This document shows positions 1 to 7,016 of a DNA stretch of 25,079 bases, in pieces; the stretch's first letter is position 1; each line of letters opens with the position of its first letter. The notes beneath the pieces were generated by a model. It had not been told where the DNA came from and searched no databases. It saw only the letters and a program-made list of their open reading frames with translations. The stretch covers positions 1 through 25,079 of the IMG/VR virus record IMGVR_UViG_3300009107_000019; one strand, given 5' to 3'. Source of the DNA: a virus. The translations under genes and the position numbers were made by a program.

Positions 1-85
1 TGTAAGGATAAATTATTACATCAATCCTATAGTTTTAGGACAATGTAAGGATAAATTATTACATCAATCCTATAGTTTTAGGACA
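1..85. repeat. Two tandem 43-bp direct repeats
   Basis: A 42-base unit at 1-42 recurs without mismatch at 44-85, separated by one A, so the period is 43. Each unit contains two inverted repeats: TGTAA/TTACA spaced by 10 bases, and TCCTA/TAGGA around a 6-base loop. On the minus strand each copy carries an AGGA followed by ATG and then two stop codons, a start-stop arrangement that encodes nothing. The 9-mer CATCAATCC inside each unit occurs once more at about 328-336. The array may continue left of the window. Function is unknown; RNA hairpins or a protein-binding site are both possible. Confidence 0.9.
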
Positions 86-96
86 GTTCTCTAACT

Positions 97-421
97 CTGG
101 TCTCACTTCGTTCGACCAGTGTCGCTCACTTCGTTCGCTCCAGTTTATTTGTTTTTCATATTATATATTTTCGAATTCATTAGATACAGGTAGACTTATA
201 GAGACAGGTTACGGGATCCTGTTTGCCACTGGTTGTCAATTCAACCATCTCTACTGGACTATATGATACCATTATGTGGTGAAAGTCCTGACACGATTAT
301 TTCAGATATCTAGCACTTGTACGGTGCATCAATCCACAGACCTCAATCTAATTGCGTTTAAGATATTATAGTCTGCTCACTTCGCTTTCGCTACTATCCT
401 GGTTTTCGTATCCCAGGCAGA
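97..421 (-). ncRNA. Putative structured non-coding RNA or leader
   Basis: No credible protein gene is present; the longest minus-strand reading frame I see is about 30 codons and lacks a ribosome binding site. The stretch is full of short perfect inverted repeats: CTGGTC/GACCAG (97-102/114-119); TAGAGA/TCTCTA (199-204/248-253) enclosing two hairpins, ACAGG/CCTGT (204-208/218-222) and TGGTTG/CAACCA (230-235/242-247), so forming a three-way junction; GGACT/AGTCC (256-260/284-288) enclosing ACCA/TGGT; GCAC/GTGC (313-316/324-327); and TCTG/CAGA (372-375/418-421) enclosing CCTGG/CCAGG. A perfect sigma70-type promoter and a late promoter lie immediately upstream on the minus strand, which favours that strand as transcribed. 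The GGACT/AGTCC helix followed by an ATATAGTCC-like string faintly recalls a group I intron P7/P8 core, but I could not complete the other core helices. It could equally be the 5' leader of a gene left of the window. Confidence 0.4.
102..390. repeat. Dispersed 13-mer repeat, three copies
   Basis: CTCACTTCGTTCG occurs at 102-114 and 125-137. A variant with two extra bases (CTCACTTCGCTTTCG) is at 376-390. The first and third copies sit inside hairpins of the putative structured RNA. Their role is unknown. Confidence 0.75.
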
Positions 422-423
422 TT

Positions 424-431
424 TATTTATA
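424..431 (-). promoter_or_regulatory. T4-type late promoter (TATAAATA)
   Basis: An exact TATAAATA octamer reads leftward. The expected transcription start is near 418, at the edge of the TCTG/CAGA hairpin of the putative structured RNA. Late promoters of this form are recognised by gp55-type sigma factors in T4-like phages. Confidence 0.7.
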
Positions 432-448
432 TGTACAATTTTTCAAGT

Positions 449-477
449 ATTATACACTATACTTATATGAATGTCAA
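449..477 (-). promoter_or_regulatory. Perfect consensus sigma70-type promoter
   Basis: On the minus strand TTGACA (477-472) and TATAAT (454-449) are separated by exactly 17 bases, a full match to the bacterial housekeeping consensus. Transcription would start near 442 and run left through the structured region. The -10 lies about 30 bases downstream of the stop codon of the 483-797 gene. Confidence 0.85.
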
Positions 478-482
478 GTATT

Positions 483-797
483 TTATGTAATTATTTTTTG
501 ATTTGGTAAATCGATAGGACTAAACATTTGTGTATGTTGATCCGCAATTTCATCTTTTGTGTCTGCAATAAAGAGGATATCTTGAAGTGCTAGATGAATC
601 ACATTATCCTTACAGGTTAAAAGGAATGGCATCAATCCCATTTGTGATGAGTTTCCATCAGCACTAATCATCTGGAGTGTTGCGGGATCCTTGATTGTGA
701 TAGCCTTGTTTTCTTCATTGAATTCTACAATGTCACAAATCAATTCTACGCCAGTGTGTTTCAAATGTACTGTTGCTTTTTGTACTTCTGTACTCAT
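483..797 (-). CDS. Small conserved-looking protein of unknown function, last gene of the uvsY-uvsW operon
   Basis: This 104-residue protein is not one I can assign. It has no signal peptide or membrane segment; it alternates hydrophobic and polar residues, suggesting a small beta-rich soluble fold, and ends in a polar tail. Its start codon overlaps the uvsW stop (ATGA overlap at 794-797). A good ribosome binding site, AAGGAGC, lies inside the last codons of uvsW, which supports this start and translational coupling. Position implies co-transcription with uvsY and uvsW. Small uncharacterised genes next to uvsW are common in T4-like marine phages, so a role in DNA metabolism is a guess from context only. 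Confidence 0.8.
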   Translation of the reverse strand: MSTEVQKATVHLKHTGVELICDIVEFNEENKAITIKDPATLQMISADGNSSQMGLMPFLLTCKDNVIHLALQDILFIADTKDEIADQHTQMFSPIDLPNQKIIT

Positions 798-2281
798 AAT
801 TTAATGCTCCTTAGTTTATAATCAAATTTTTCAGTATTATATATCTTCACTCTTTCTAGGAAATGCTTGAGTGAAAAGTTTTTATGCTTTTTCCAAGATA
901 AATCATCGCTTATATCGAATAGGGTGGCCTTGTTTTTCCCATCGGATTTCCGAAGAACTCGACCAACAGACTGTAGATTACGAATCCTAGACTTAGAGGG
1001 ATGAGCAAAAATAATATTATGGAGATTCCTAATATTAATCCCAGTAGAAAAAGTACCGTAACTAGCCACGATAATAGCGTTTGTAGACCGTTCTGTAATC
1101 TCACGTATTTCCTCTCTTACTTCTGTTTTAATTGAACCACTCACGAAAAATATAGGTCTATCTGGTGCCATTTGCTGTAGATATGAATAGAGTTTCTTTC
1201 CGTGTTTCTCTACGAATTGAAATAATACAAGCGTGTTGTTTTCTCTCGAAATGGTCAAATCACAAATGAATTTATTTCTTTTTGTATTACTTATAAGCCA
1301 GTCGATCTCATCCTTGTATATTAGATTCTTAACGTGCTTTTTTTCTTCGTCTTTATAATTCAGTGTGATAGCTTCAATATGTAATTGACTGATTGTATCA
1401 GAGTCCATCAATTCTTTGGTTGTGATAACTTTCTTGATTGGTCCAAACAGGCCCTCTAGGACAAGTTTGTGTGTTGTTGTTCCGTCAAGAGTTCCAGTGA
1501 AACCGAACTTATATTTACAATTCGTCATTTTAGTGAGAATTGATGTTAGGCTCTTAGCCTTGAAATTATGGGCTTCATCACCAATCACAACATCAAATTG
1601 CTGGAACCAATCTTTCTTCAACTTATAGATACTTTGCCAGGTTGTGATAACCACGGACTTTGTAGTGTTTTTCTCTTTTCCGGAGTATATCCGATGAGTA
1701 ATGTCATTACTATAGATGAATGTATGATCATCATTCGATGTTGAGTAGTCCTCAAAGTCTTTATATAGTTGTTCTACTAATGATGTGGTGGGAACAATAA
1801 TAAGAATCTTTCTCTTAATCTTAGTTAGATACCAATTCACCAGTGCGTAAATCATAAAGGACTTACCCGAGGACGTTGGTGATATCATCAATGCTCTATC
1901 TTGATTGATTGCGTGATGGACCGCAGCCATCTGATAATCATAAGGAGTGATTGCTTTCTTATTTACGTGAGGATTCAGGCCCATCAAGAATTTAGCAGTT
2001 TCTTCTGGCGTGACTTTTGCTGTTTTCTTCGGATATTCAATCGTTAGATTTCTACGTTCTGCAAATTCAATAACATAAGGCAGTAGACCAACATACAGTT
2101 CACCACCAAATACACTGAATAGACGAATTTTTCCATCCCACGCTCTTGAACGATACGCAGGCATAAACTTATATCCTGGTACTTTGAACGTGAAGAAGTC
2201 TGATAAATCGTGTGCTATTCCAGCCTCACTTTCTATCTGTAGAAATACATCATCCTTTTGATGTACAACAATATCACTCAT
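794..2281 (-). CDS. uvsW: UvsW-like SF2 DNA/RNA helicase
   Basis: UvsW of T4 unwinds branched DNA and R-loops, supporting recombination-dependent replication and the switch away from origin-initiated replication. The 495 residues match the family length (T4 about 500). Visible motifs in order: an N-terminal substrate-binding region (about 1-100); Q-motif-like YDYQ near 114-117; Walker A SSGKS at 137-141; DEAH box GDEAH at 234-238; motif III FTGT at 261-264; and motif VI QSVGRVLR at 437-444. The start at 2281 is preceded by GGTGA just downstream of the uvsY stop. It follows uvsY by three bases and overlaps the next gene by four, so the three are one operon. The neighbour UvsY strengthens the call. 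Confidence 0.95.
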   Translation of the reverse strand: MSDIVVHQKDDVFLQIESEAGIAHDLSDFFTFKVPGYKFMPAYRSRAWDGKIRLFSVFGGELYVGLLPYVIEFAERRNLTIEYPKKTAKVTPEETAKFLMGLNPHVNKKAITPYDYQMAAVHHAINQDRALMISPTSSGKSFMIYALVNWYLTKIKRKILIIVPTTSLVEQLYKDFEDYSTSNDDHTFIYSNDITHRIYSGKEKNTTKSVVITTWQSIYKLKKDWFQQFDVVIGDEAHNFKAKSLTSILTKMTNCKYKFGFTGTLDGTTTHKLVLEGLFGPIKKVITTKELMDSDTISQLHIEAITLNYKDEEKKHVKNLIYKDEIDWLISNTKRNKFICDLTISRENNTLVLFQFVEKHGKKLYSYLQQMAPDRPIFFVSGSIKTEVREEIREITERSTNAIIVASYGTFSTGINIRNLHNIIFAHPSKSRIRNLQSVGRVLRKSDGKNKATLFDISDDLSWKKHKNFSLKHFLERVKIYNTEKFDYKLRSIKL

Positions 2282-2284
2282 TAT

Positions 2285-2695
2285 CTAATATTCACCTTGC
2301 GTAAATTTCATAAAATCTATGGCGGATTTGATAGCAAAACCACGTCTTTCAAACATCTTACATATTTCTTCGAGATACTTCACCAACTCCTCTTGAAGAG
2401 TTACTTTAGCTTCTTCTGCTACAACTACTGGATCAACTCTAACATAATCCTTTACTTCTCTATCCTTTAGAACATATTCATAAGGATCAGGATCATTACC
2501 ATTATAGTAGTTAGTTCTACCAAGAGACACTTTATACAACTCATTCTGTAATTTTTTCAACTTCAACCTCTCACGCAACAACATCTTGAGATATTTGTTG
2601 TGTTTTGTTGGTGTTGCTAGTGATTCTTTTGCTAGAATTGTTTCATCTATATATAAGTCTTTTTCTACTGCTTTTTCAAGTTCTTCTATTTTCAT
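2285..2695 (-). CDS. uvsY: UvsY-like recombination mediator
   Basis: UvsY loads the UvsX recombinase onto gp32-coated single-stranded DNA. The 136 residues match T4 UvsY (137). As I recall that protein, the acidic N-terminus with an 'IDETIL'-like stretch (about 16-21), the central YYNG segment (63-66) and the C-terminal RGFAIK motif (118-123) are in the same places. The protein is highly charged and helical, as expected for a hexameric mediator. It heads the uvsY-uvsW-unknown operon. Its ATG lies only 7 bases after the -10 box of a perfect sigma70-type promoter, so the mRNA would be leaderless or nearly so; no ribosome binding site exists outside the promoter. Confidence 0.92.
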   Translation of the reverse strand: MKIEELEKAVEKDLYIDETILAKESLATPTKHNKYLKMLLRERLKLKKLQNELYKVSLGRTNYYNGNDPDPYEYVLKDREVKDYVRVDPVVVAEEAKVTLQEELVKYLEEICKMFERRGFAIKSAIDFMKFTQGEY

Positions 2696-2702
2696 AGAGT
2701 AT

Positions 2703-2731
2703 ATTATACATCATTTGGAATGGATTGTCAA
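2703..2731 (-). promoter_or_regulatory. Perfect consensus sigma70-type promoter of uvsY
   Basis: TTGACA (2731-2726), a 17-base spacer and TATAAT (2708-2703) read leftward. The stop codon TGA of the upstream gene (2730-2728) is embedded in the -35 box. The expected start falls at about 2698-2694, on top of the uvsY ATG (2695). A full match to the host consensus fits early expression of recombination genes. Confidence 0.88.
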
Positions 2732-3255
2732 ATGTTTTTCTTCTCCATTTCCATCCAGTCGTATTGTAGAGTTACATCAGTGAGAAGAGGTTCAGCCGTA
2801 TCAGTCTGCATTTGTAGTTCACCAATAATCGTAGGAAACAAATTATGAAACGTGAAGATCGTTTCAGATACATTTTTATTATTTGATAGTATATGTATAC
2901 TTCCCGTGGTGACAAGATTTGAAACGTCATTATCTCTTTTTGATATATCACCGCCTGCCTGTCGATTCATCCATTGCATTAATTCATAATAATTGGCATA
3001 ATCTTCATCTACAAGGAATGTCAGAGTCATTGGAGCCCAAACGATTGTATTTGTTGGTAGATATTTGTATCCGTGAACAGGATTAGGAATAGGCACCTCA
3101 TTAGCAGATATAGTAGGTATATTTACTGTTGTTAGCCAGAATGAAGTATCAGGCAAAGCGTGTATATTCAACATAAAATTAGTTGGCTTCGCTTGGTTGA
3201 TTTTGTTTGGTGTAATTCTTGTAGTCATACTGTTATTTATATATCCTTGATCCAT
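2728..3255 (-). CDS. Tail-tube-fold virion protein (possibly the gp3-like tail completion protein)
   Basis: Up to 175 residues. The stretch around 30-100, where a LPDTSFW-like strand is followed by a P-rich loop, a FLVDED strand and a YYELMQWM helix, together with a C-terminal LQYDW strand, resembles the gp19/tail-tube domain of T4-like phages. It differs clearly from the true gp19 at 8573-9094. Cyanophage-like genomes carry a tail completion gene between gp23 and uvsY, so gp3-like is the positional guess; a baseplate tube initiator is the alternative. The start is ambiguous. The first ATG (3255) abuts the gp23 terminator U-tract, while a late promoter at 3241-3234 lies inside the first codons. 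The second Met (3228, giving 166 residues starting MTTRITP) is therefore the likelier start, on a nearly leaderless transcript. Confidence 0.75.
   Translation of the reverse strand: MDQGYINNSMTTRITPNKINQAKPTNFMLNIHALPDTSFWLTTVNIPTISANEVPIPNPVHGYKYLPTNTIVWAPMTLTFLVDEDYANYYELMQWMNRQAGGDISKRDNDVSNLVTTGSIHILSNNKNVSETIFTFHNLFPTIIGELQMQTDTAEPLLTDVTLQYDWMEMEKKNI
3234..3241 (-). promoter_or_regulatory. T4-type late promoter (TATAAATA)
   Basis: An exact octamer on the minus strand, five bases before the ATG at 3228. It lies just downstream of the gp23 terminator and so restarts late transcription for the tail-tube-fold gene. Its position decides between the two candidate starts of that gene. Confidence 0.75.
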
Positions 3256-3256
3256 T

Positions 3257-3281
3257 AAAAAACCCCTCCGAAGAGGGGTTT
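3257..3281 (-). terminator. Rho-independent terminator after gp23
   Basis: On the minus strand a nine-pair stem (3281-3273 with 3268-3260, core ACCCCTC/GAGGGGT) closes a TTCG tetraloop and runs into a T tract. It is the strongest terminator in the window and sits 44 bases after the gp23 stop, as expected for an abundant capsid transcript. Confidence 0.95.
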
Positions 3282-3324
3282 AACGGTTTTCCTAAGGTAA
3301 AGGAAAATCTATTTCGCTACTCTA

Positions 3325-4527
3325 TTACAGGTCTGTAACAGTGAACTTACGGAAGTAAGGATTAGCACCAGCGGCACCAGTAGCATATGGGTTATGAGTA
3401 AGACCATAACGAGTCTTGAAGCCAAGACGTGGCTGGAAGTCTTCCTCACCAATTGACTTCATCAACTGTAGAGGTACATATGGGCAGTAGAAAAGACCTG
3501 CATCATACATATTAGCACCTTTATAACCAACAGTCACATAGTCGCTAGTTGCGAACTGATCAATGAATACCTTGAACTTACCACCAAGAACACCAGCAAA
3601 AGTGTTGTTAGTAACGTCAGGCTGCATACCATTATCAAGTGACATATTAGGCTCAGCTAAACCTGCAACCATATCAAGTGCAGAAGCAACATCTGGTGAA
3701 CAAATTAACCAGTTACCACGACCACGTCCAGTGTTCAAGGCAATTTGGTTAGCTTCACGATTGATCTGGATAAGAAGAGATTTATAACGCTCTCCGCCCC
3801 AACGAGCACCACGATTATCAGCGGCATCATTAACATCAAAAGTACCAGCAGTAGTAGTACCAGAAGCGGCACCAGCAGTTGCTTGAGAGTTAATCTTCTC
3901 AATTACTTCACGATTGATTTCAGCAAGAATTTCAGCAGAAAGGATGTTGCTTAATTCAGACTCAGCGTCCAGACCGTGGATAGCCTTAAGATCCTGAGCA
4001 AGCTCTAAAGAATACTTGGCTTTAAGCGCACGAGTACCAGCAGTTACGCTAGACTTCTCGATTGAGAAAGACATTTCTTTGAAATCTCCACCACCTGCAA
4101 CAAAGCCACCTAGAGCCTCGCCATCAGCAGTTGTGTATGTAGTAGTAGCTGGTGTTGCACCATCATTACCTGAGAAGTCAACATCAGGCTGACCAGCCGG
4201 AAGCGCAAGTGCTTCGGCGCCAGTAGAAGCCTCACCAGTATAATGACTCTTCATAGCGAAGATTAGACCGGTTGGACCTGACATTGGTTGAACACCGATA
4301 GTATCATAAGCCATTAGCTGTGGCATAGTTCTACGTACTAATGAAATTAGAATTGGATCCCAATTATCAACATTAGCGCCAGTTACGTTTGCTTCTTGCA
4401 AAGCAGTTTCTTGATTTTCTAAAAGACGAAGTGTAATTGCCTTCTTTGTAGCATCCTGGATTTTTGGTAAATCCTCGTGCTCCATTACTGGCTGCCACTT
4501 ATCTTTAATTTCTTCTGATAAAAACAT
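3325..4527 (-). CDS. gp23: Major capsid protein (gp23)
   Basis: This is the hexamer-forming capsid protein of T4-like heads. The 400 residues are shorter than T4 gp23 (521) but carry the family hallmarks: after a charged N-terminal arm, the segment around 55-90 (VRRTMPQL, then GPTGLIFAMK) and the C-terminal RFGLKTRYGL-like region. An LQE|A sequence at 43-46 fits the (L/I)xE cleavage rule of the gp21 protease, so maturation would remove about 45 residues. The start at 4527 has a good AGGAG site. It follows the scaffold gene by 28 bases and ends in a strong terminator. I saw no exact late promoter directly upstream, so it is probably read from the promoter ahead of gp22. Confidence 0.97.
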   Translation of the reverse strand: MFLSEEIKDKWQPVMEHEDLPKIQDATKKAITLRLLENQETALQEANVTGANVDNWDPILISLVRRTMPQLMAYDTIGVQPMSGPTGLIFAMKSHYTGEASTGAEALALPAGQPDVDFSGNDGATPATTTYTTADGEALGGFVAGGGDFKEMSFSIEKSSVTAGTRALKAKYSLELAQDLKAIHGLDAESELSNILSAEILAEINREVIEKINSQATAGAASGTTTAGTFDVNDAADNRGARWGGERYKSLLIQINREANQIALNTGRGRGNWLICSPDVASALDMVAGLAEPNMSLDNGMQPDVTNNTFAGVLGGKFKVFIDQFATSDYVTVGYKGANMYDAGLFYCPYVPLQLMKSIGEEDFQPRLGFKTRYGLTHNPYATGAAGANPYFRKFTVTDL

Positions 4528-4555
4528 TTTCGTTTTCTCCTATTAAATATAAATG

Positions 4556-5650
4556 TTAAGCACCTAAAATGCTTGTTTCTCTTGATTGTGAAAGTGAATC
4601 CATTACTGCTTTCATAGAAGCAGACATTTCTTCATCAGTCGCTTTTGCATCAGATTTATCCTCAGCAATTACTTTTTCTTTCTCTGCCTCGCCAGGAAAG
4701 TACGTTTCCTTTAGAGTGTTCAACTTCTCAGTATATGTTTCAGCAGAATCAAATTCTACACCTTCAGCAAGAGATTTCATCTTCTCTACCTGTGACATAG
4801 TTAATTCTTCTGTTACTTCACTGAAAATCTTTTCGGCAGTAGTCTCCGCAAGTTGAGCCTTAACTTCGATGTTTTTATTCATCTCAGCATCTAACTCTTC
4901 TTTCAGACCTTCAATCTCTTTAGCCTGCTCATCTACAACATTGTATTTCTCTTCTGGAATTTCAATGTAGTTTTCAGCAAACAGAGTTTGTAGACCGCCA
5001 ACAAAACCCTCAAGGATTTCGTTCTTTAATCCATTCTCTACGGCAACCTTGTTATCTTCAACCCACTCAGTAACCATATAGTCTAAATAACCATCTAGTT
5101 TTGCAGTGATATCTTCCAACATAGATTCAGTTTGCTCGGCAAGTTTTGCTTCCATAGACTCTTCAATCTTAGAAATATTCTCTTTAACCTTCGCTTTAAC
5201 CGCAGTTTCAAATACTAAAGTAGTACGAGCCTTGAAGTCTTCCGTCAACTCTTGGCCGTCGAATAGTGCATCCACGTCCTCAGTAACATCTACTTCAATC
5301 TCTACTTCTTCTTTTGTTGCTTTCTTGGTTTCTTCTACTTCATCGTCATCATCTTCATCCGCTTCATCACCATCTTCTTCTTCGTCTTCCATTACTTCGA
5401 CTTCGCCAGAACCATCTGCCTTAATCTTTTTCTTTTTCAACGCTTTAGCTTTAGGTGTTTCTGCTTCTTCAAGAGAGTCAGCCTCAGTAATTTCAGAATC
5501 CTCAGCAACCATTTCTAGTTCCCCTTTTTCTAAAAGTTCCTCAGCCTCTGACACATTGATAGAAGTATCAGACGAAGCATCTGCGCTAATCCAAGCGTTC
5601 TGCTCCTCATCTAAAACCAACATTTCGCCAGTTTCTGTTTTTAACTTCAT
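4556..5650 (-). CDS. gp22: Prohead core scaffold protein (gp22-like)
   Basis: A 364-residue, very acidic, helix-rich protein between the protease and capsid genes, exactly where T4 places the main scaffold gp22. About residues 35-125 are dominated by Glu/Asp with one lysine patch (AKALKKKKIK near 69-78), and 150-300 are predicted coiled coil. Several LxE sites offer cleavage points for gp21, which degrades the scaffold to small peptides in T4. It is transcribed from a late promoter 57 bases upstream. Sequence identity to T4 gp22 is not obvious by eye, so the call rests on composition, size and gene order. Confidence 0.85.
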   Translation of the reverse strand: MKLKTETGEMLVLDEEQNAWISADASSDTSINVSEAEELLEKGELEMVAEDSEITEADSLEEAETPKAKALKKKKIKADGSGEVEVMEDEEEDGDEADEDDDDEVEETKKATKEEVEIEVDVTEDVDALFDGQELTEDFKARTTLVFETAVKAKVKENISKIEESMEAKLAEQTESMLEDITAKLDGYLDYMVTEWVEDNKVAVENGLKNEILEGFVGGLQTLFAENYIEIPEEKYNVVDEQAKEIEGLKEELDAEMNKNIEVKAQLAETTAEKIFSEVTEELTMSQVEKMKSLAEGVEFDSAETYTEKLNTLKETYFPGEAEKEKVIAEDKSDAKATDEEMSASMKAVMDSLSQSRETSILGA

Positions 5651-5706
5651 CAGGGTTCTCCTAACATTATTGATTAATCAAAATTAGTTTTTATGCTAAT
5701 TAATAT

Positions 5707-5714
5707 TATTTATA
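5707..5714 (-). promoter_or_regulatory. T4-type late promoter (TATAAATA)
   Basis: An exact octamer on the minus strand in the 93-base gap between gp21 and gp22. The expected start is near 5700. It probably drives gp22 and gp23, ending at the 3257-3281 terminator. Confidence 0.85.
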
Positions 5715-5743
5715 AAACTAATTACTTTAACATTGTAGCAAAT

Positions 5744-6385
5744 CTACAACTTGTTTATAAAATCTTCAAAAATTCGTGCTTCTAACCCAGTCAACTGGCT
5801 CTTAGGCGTATTTTTGATTGTTTTATTCATTTCAGCAATATCTTTTTCAAGAATAATGCCATTGTTCCAAATCCATTCTTTACCTTCCATAATACCATTT
5901 ACAAAGGCATCTGGCGCAGATGGATCTGCCACAATGTCAGCGGCAGTAGCAAGATAAAAGTCACCCTGTACTTCCTGAATTCCTTTCTTATTTGCTTTCA
6001 GTGTTCCCATACCTCTTGACGAAACGCCAAGTTGGGCACCTTCATTAATAAGATTCTTGACAATATTTCCGTGTGGTGTGTCTGTAATCTTAGCCTTACC
6101 AATATAATTTGAACCATCTTTCCTTAGTTCAGTGATAATATGTGATACACGATCAAGATTAATAGTTGGACCTTCTGGATGACCTAACTCACCAAATGCA
6201 CGTTTCTTGTTAATGTATGTTTCTGTATAACGATTAACTTCCTTTTCCATAATCGCACCAGGATATACTCGACCGTTACGATTCTTTAGGTCTGCTTGTA
6301 AAAATACTCCCTCAATATAAAGGTCCTTTCCCTTACCTTCAGTAATATATTCTACAGACTCATTAACTTCTGATATTAGTCTCAT
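5744..6385 (-). CDS. gp21: Prohead maturation protease (gp21)
   Basis: This serine protease digests the scaffold core and trims the capsid protein before DNA packaging. The 213 residues match T4 gp21 (212). Catalytic features are intact: GELGHPEGP with His69, the VSH segment at 80-82, the nucleophile region LGVSSRGMG with Ser122/Ser123, and DIVADPSAPDA (150-160) with the conserved Asp residues. The first residues include VEYITEG, a possible self-cleavage site. It lies between the two small core proteins and gp22, as in T4. Confidence 0.95.
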   Translation of the reverse strand: MRLISEVNESVEYITEGKGKDLYIEGVFLQADLKNRNGRVYPGAIMEKEVNRYTETYINKKRAFGELGHPEGPTINLDRVSHIITELRKDGSNYIGKAKITDTPHGNIVKNLINEGAQLGVSSRGMGTLKANKKGIQEVQGDFYLATAADIVADPSAPDAFVNGIMEGKEWIWNNGIILEKDIAEMNKTIKNTPKSQLTGLEARIFEDFINKL

Positions 6386-6394
6386 ACGCCTCTC

Positions 6395-6841
6395 CTACTT
6401 CTTGGTGTATCTTGATTTGATTTTTCCACCAAATACTCTATTAGCATTAGCAATTTTTGATTTATTTCTACGAATCCATTTCTTTCTTAATTTCAATCGT
6501 TTAACTTTATTGCTACCTTTCTTACGGTCAATCTTCGCCTTTAGTTTAACACTGCGATCCTTGAATTTGTTTCTATCTTTATTGAGTTGGGTTTTTCTGC
6601 GTTTTTGTGTGTTACGTGCTTGATATCTTTTAGGTGAATTTTCATCAATATCTTCATCCTCAAACACTTCATCATCTTTTTCTTTGTCGCCGTCTGTATT
6701 AGTCCATACAGCACCACCATTAGAGGCCTCTTCAAGCTCTGCTTGTTCTTCCTCAGATAGCTCATTCCAAGACTCTTCGGAGAACTCAATAATATCGAAT
6801 AATTCTTCCAAATCTTCTCTTAATATTTTGAATGATTTCAT
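6395..6841 (-). CDS. gp68: Prohead core protein (gp68-like by position)
   Basis: 148 residues with a split charge pattern: an acidic first half (about 10-70, rich in Glu/Asp) and a strongly basic second half (71-148, runs of Lys/Arg such as KRRKTQLNKDR). Its size (T4 gp68 is about 141) and place between gp67-like and gp21 match the minor prohead core protein gp68. A basic core protein could contact the acidic scaffold or later DNA, but this is inference. It starts five bases after the stop of the 52-residue gene upstream. No sequence motif proves the identity. Confidence 0.7.
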   Translation of the reverse strand: MKSFKILREDLEELFDIIEFSEESWNELSEEEQAELEEASNGGAVWTNTDGDKEKDDEVFEDEDIDENSPKRYQARNTQKRRKTQLNKDRNKFKDRSVKLKAKIDRKKGSNKVKRLKLRKKWIRRNKSKIANANRVFGGKIKSRYTKK

Positions 6842-6845
6842 CTTT

Positions 6846-7004
6846 TTAGTCCTCTGATTTAGTGAATAGAGTTTTTGCTATAGAGGATTTCATTATGTCT
6901 AATTTATCAGCAACACGATTTGCTAATTCACTATTAAATGTGTCTCTGAAAACACTCGCTTTCTTATCACGAGCCGATTGGATCATTTTTTCTATATTAC
7001 TCAT
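6846..7004 (-). CDS. gp67: Small prohead core protein (gp67-like by position)
   Basis: A 52-residue gene beginning MSNIEKMIQ and ending FTKSED. It has an AGGAG ribosome binding site, lies 12 bases after the portal gene and stops four bases before the next start. It is charged, helical and free of membrane segments. T4 places the small core protein gp67 (about 80 residues) between portal gp20 and gp68, so position suggests the counterpart; the sequence is too short to confirm. It is easily missed by length-filtered gene callers, but the tight packing and good start signal make it real. Confidence 0.75.
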   Translation of the reverse strand: MSNIEKMIQSARDKKASVFRDTFNSELANRVADKLDIMKSSIAKTLFTKSED

Positions 7005-7016
7005 TTTTATCTCCTA

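Noticed and set aside
1-85. CRISPR-like array
   Set aside because: The repeats are directly adjacent with a one-base gap, so there are no spacers.
174-180. Small minus-strand peptide starts (ATG-led frames of about 10-30 codons) within 86-482
   Set aside because: None has a ribosome binding site at proper distance, and the region is better explained as structured RNA.
199-253. tRNA-like fold (6-bp acceptor-like stem, anticodon-like hairpin, T-arm-like hairpin)
   Set aside because: There is no D-arm, no TTCRA T-loop, no CCA, and the acceptor stem has 6 pairs. The fold is kept only as part of the structured region.
336-376. Possible group I intron core on the plus strand (CAGAC/GTCTG with AAGATATTATAGTCTG)
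   Set aside because: The S-like element has a two-base insertion, no P3/P4/P6 partners were found, and no plus-strand exon exists on either side in the window.
5106-5687. Long plus-strand Ser-rich open frame of 193 codons
   Set aside because: It is the complement of the acidic, Glu/Asp-rich gp22 gene, whose codons read as Ser on the other strand. No ribosome binding site or domain.
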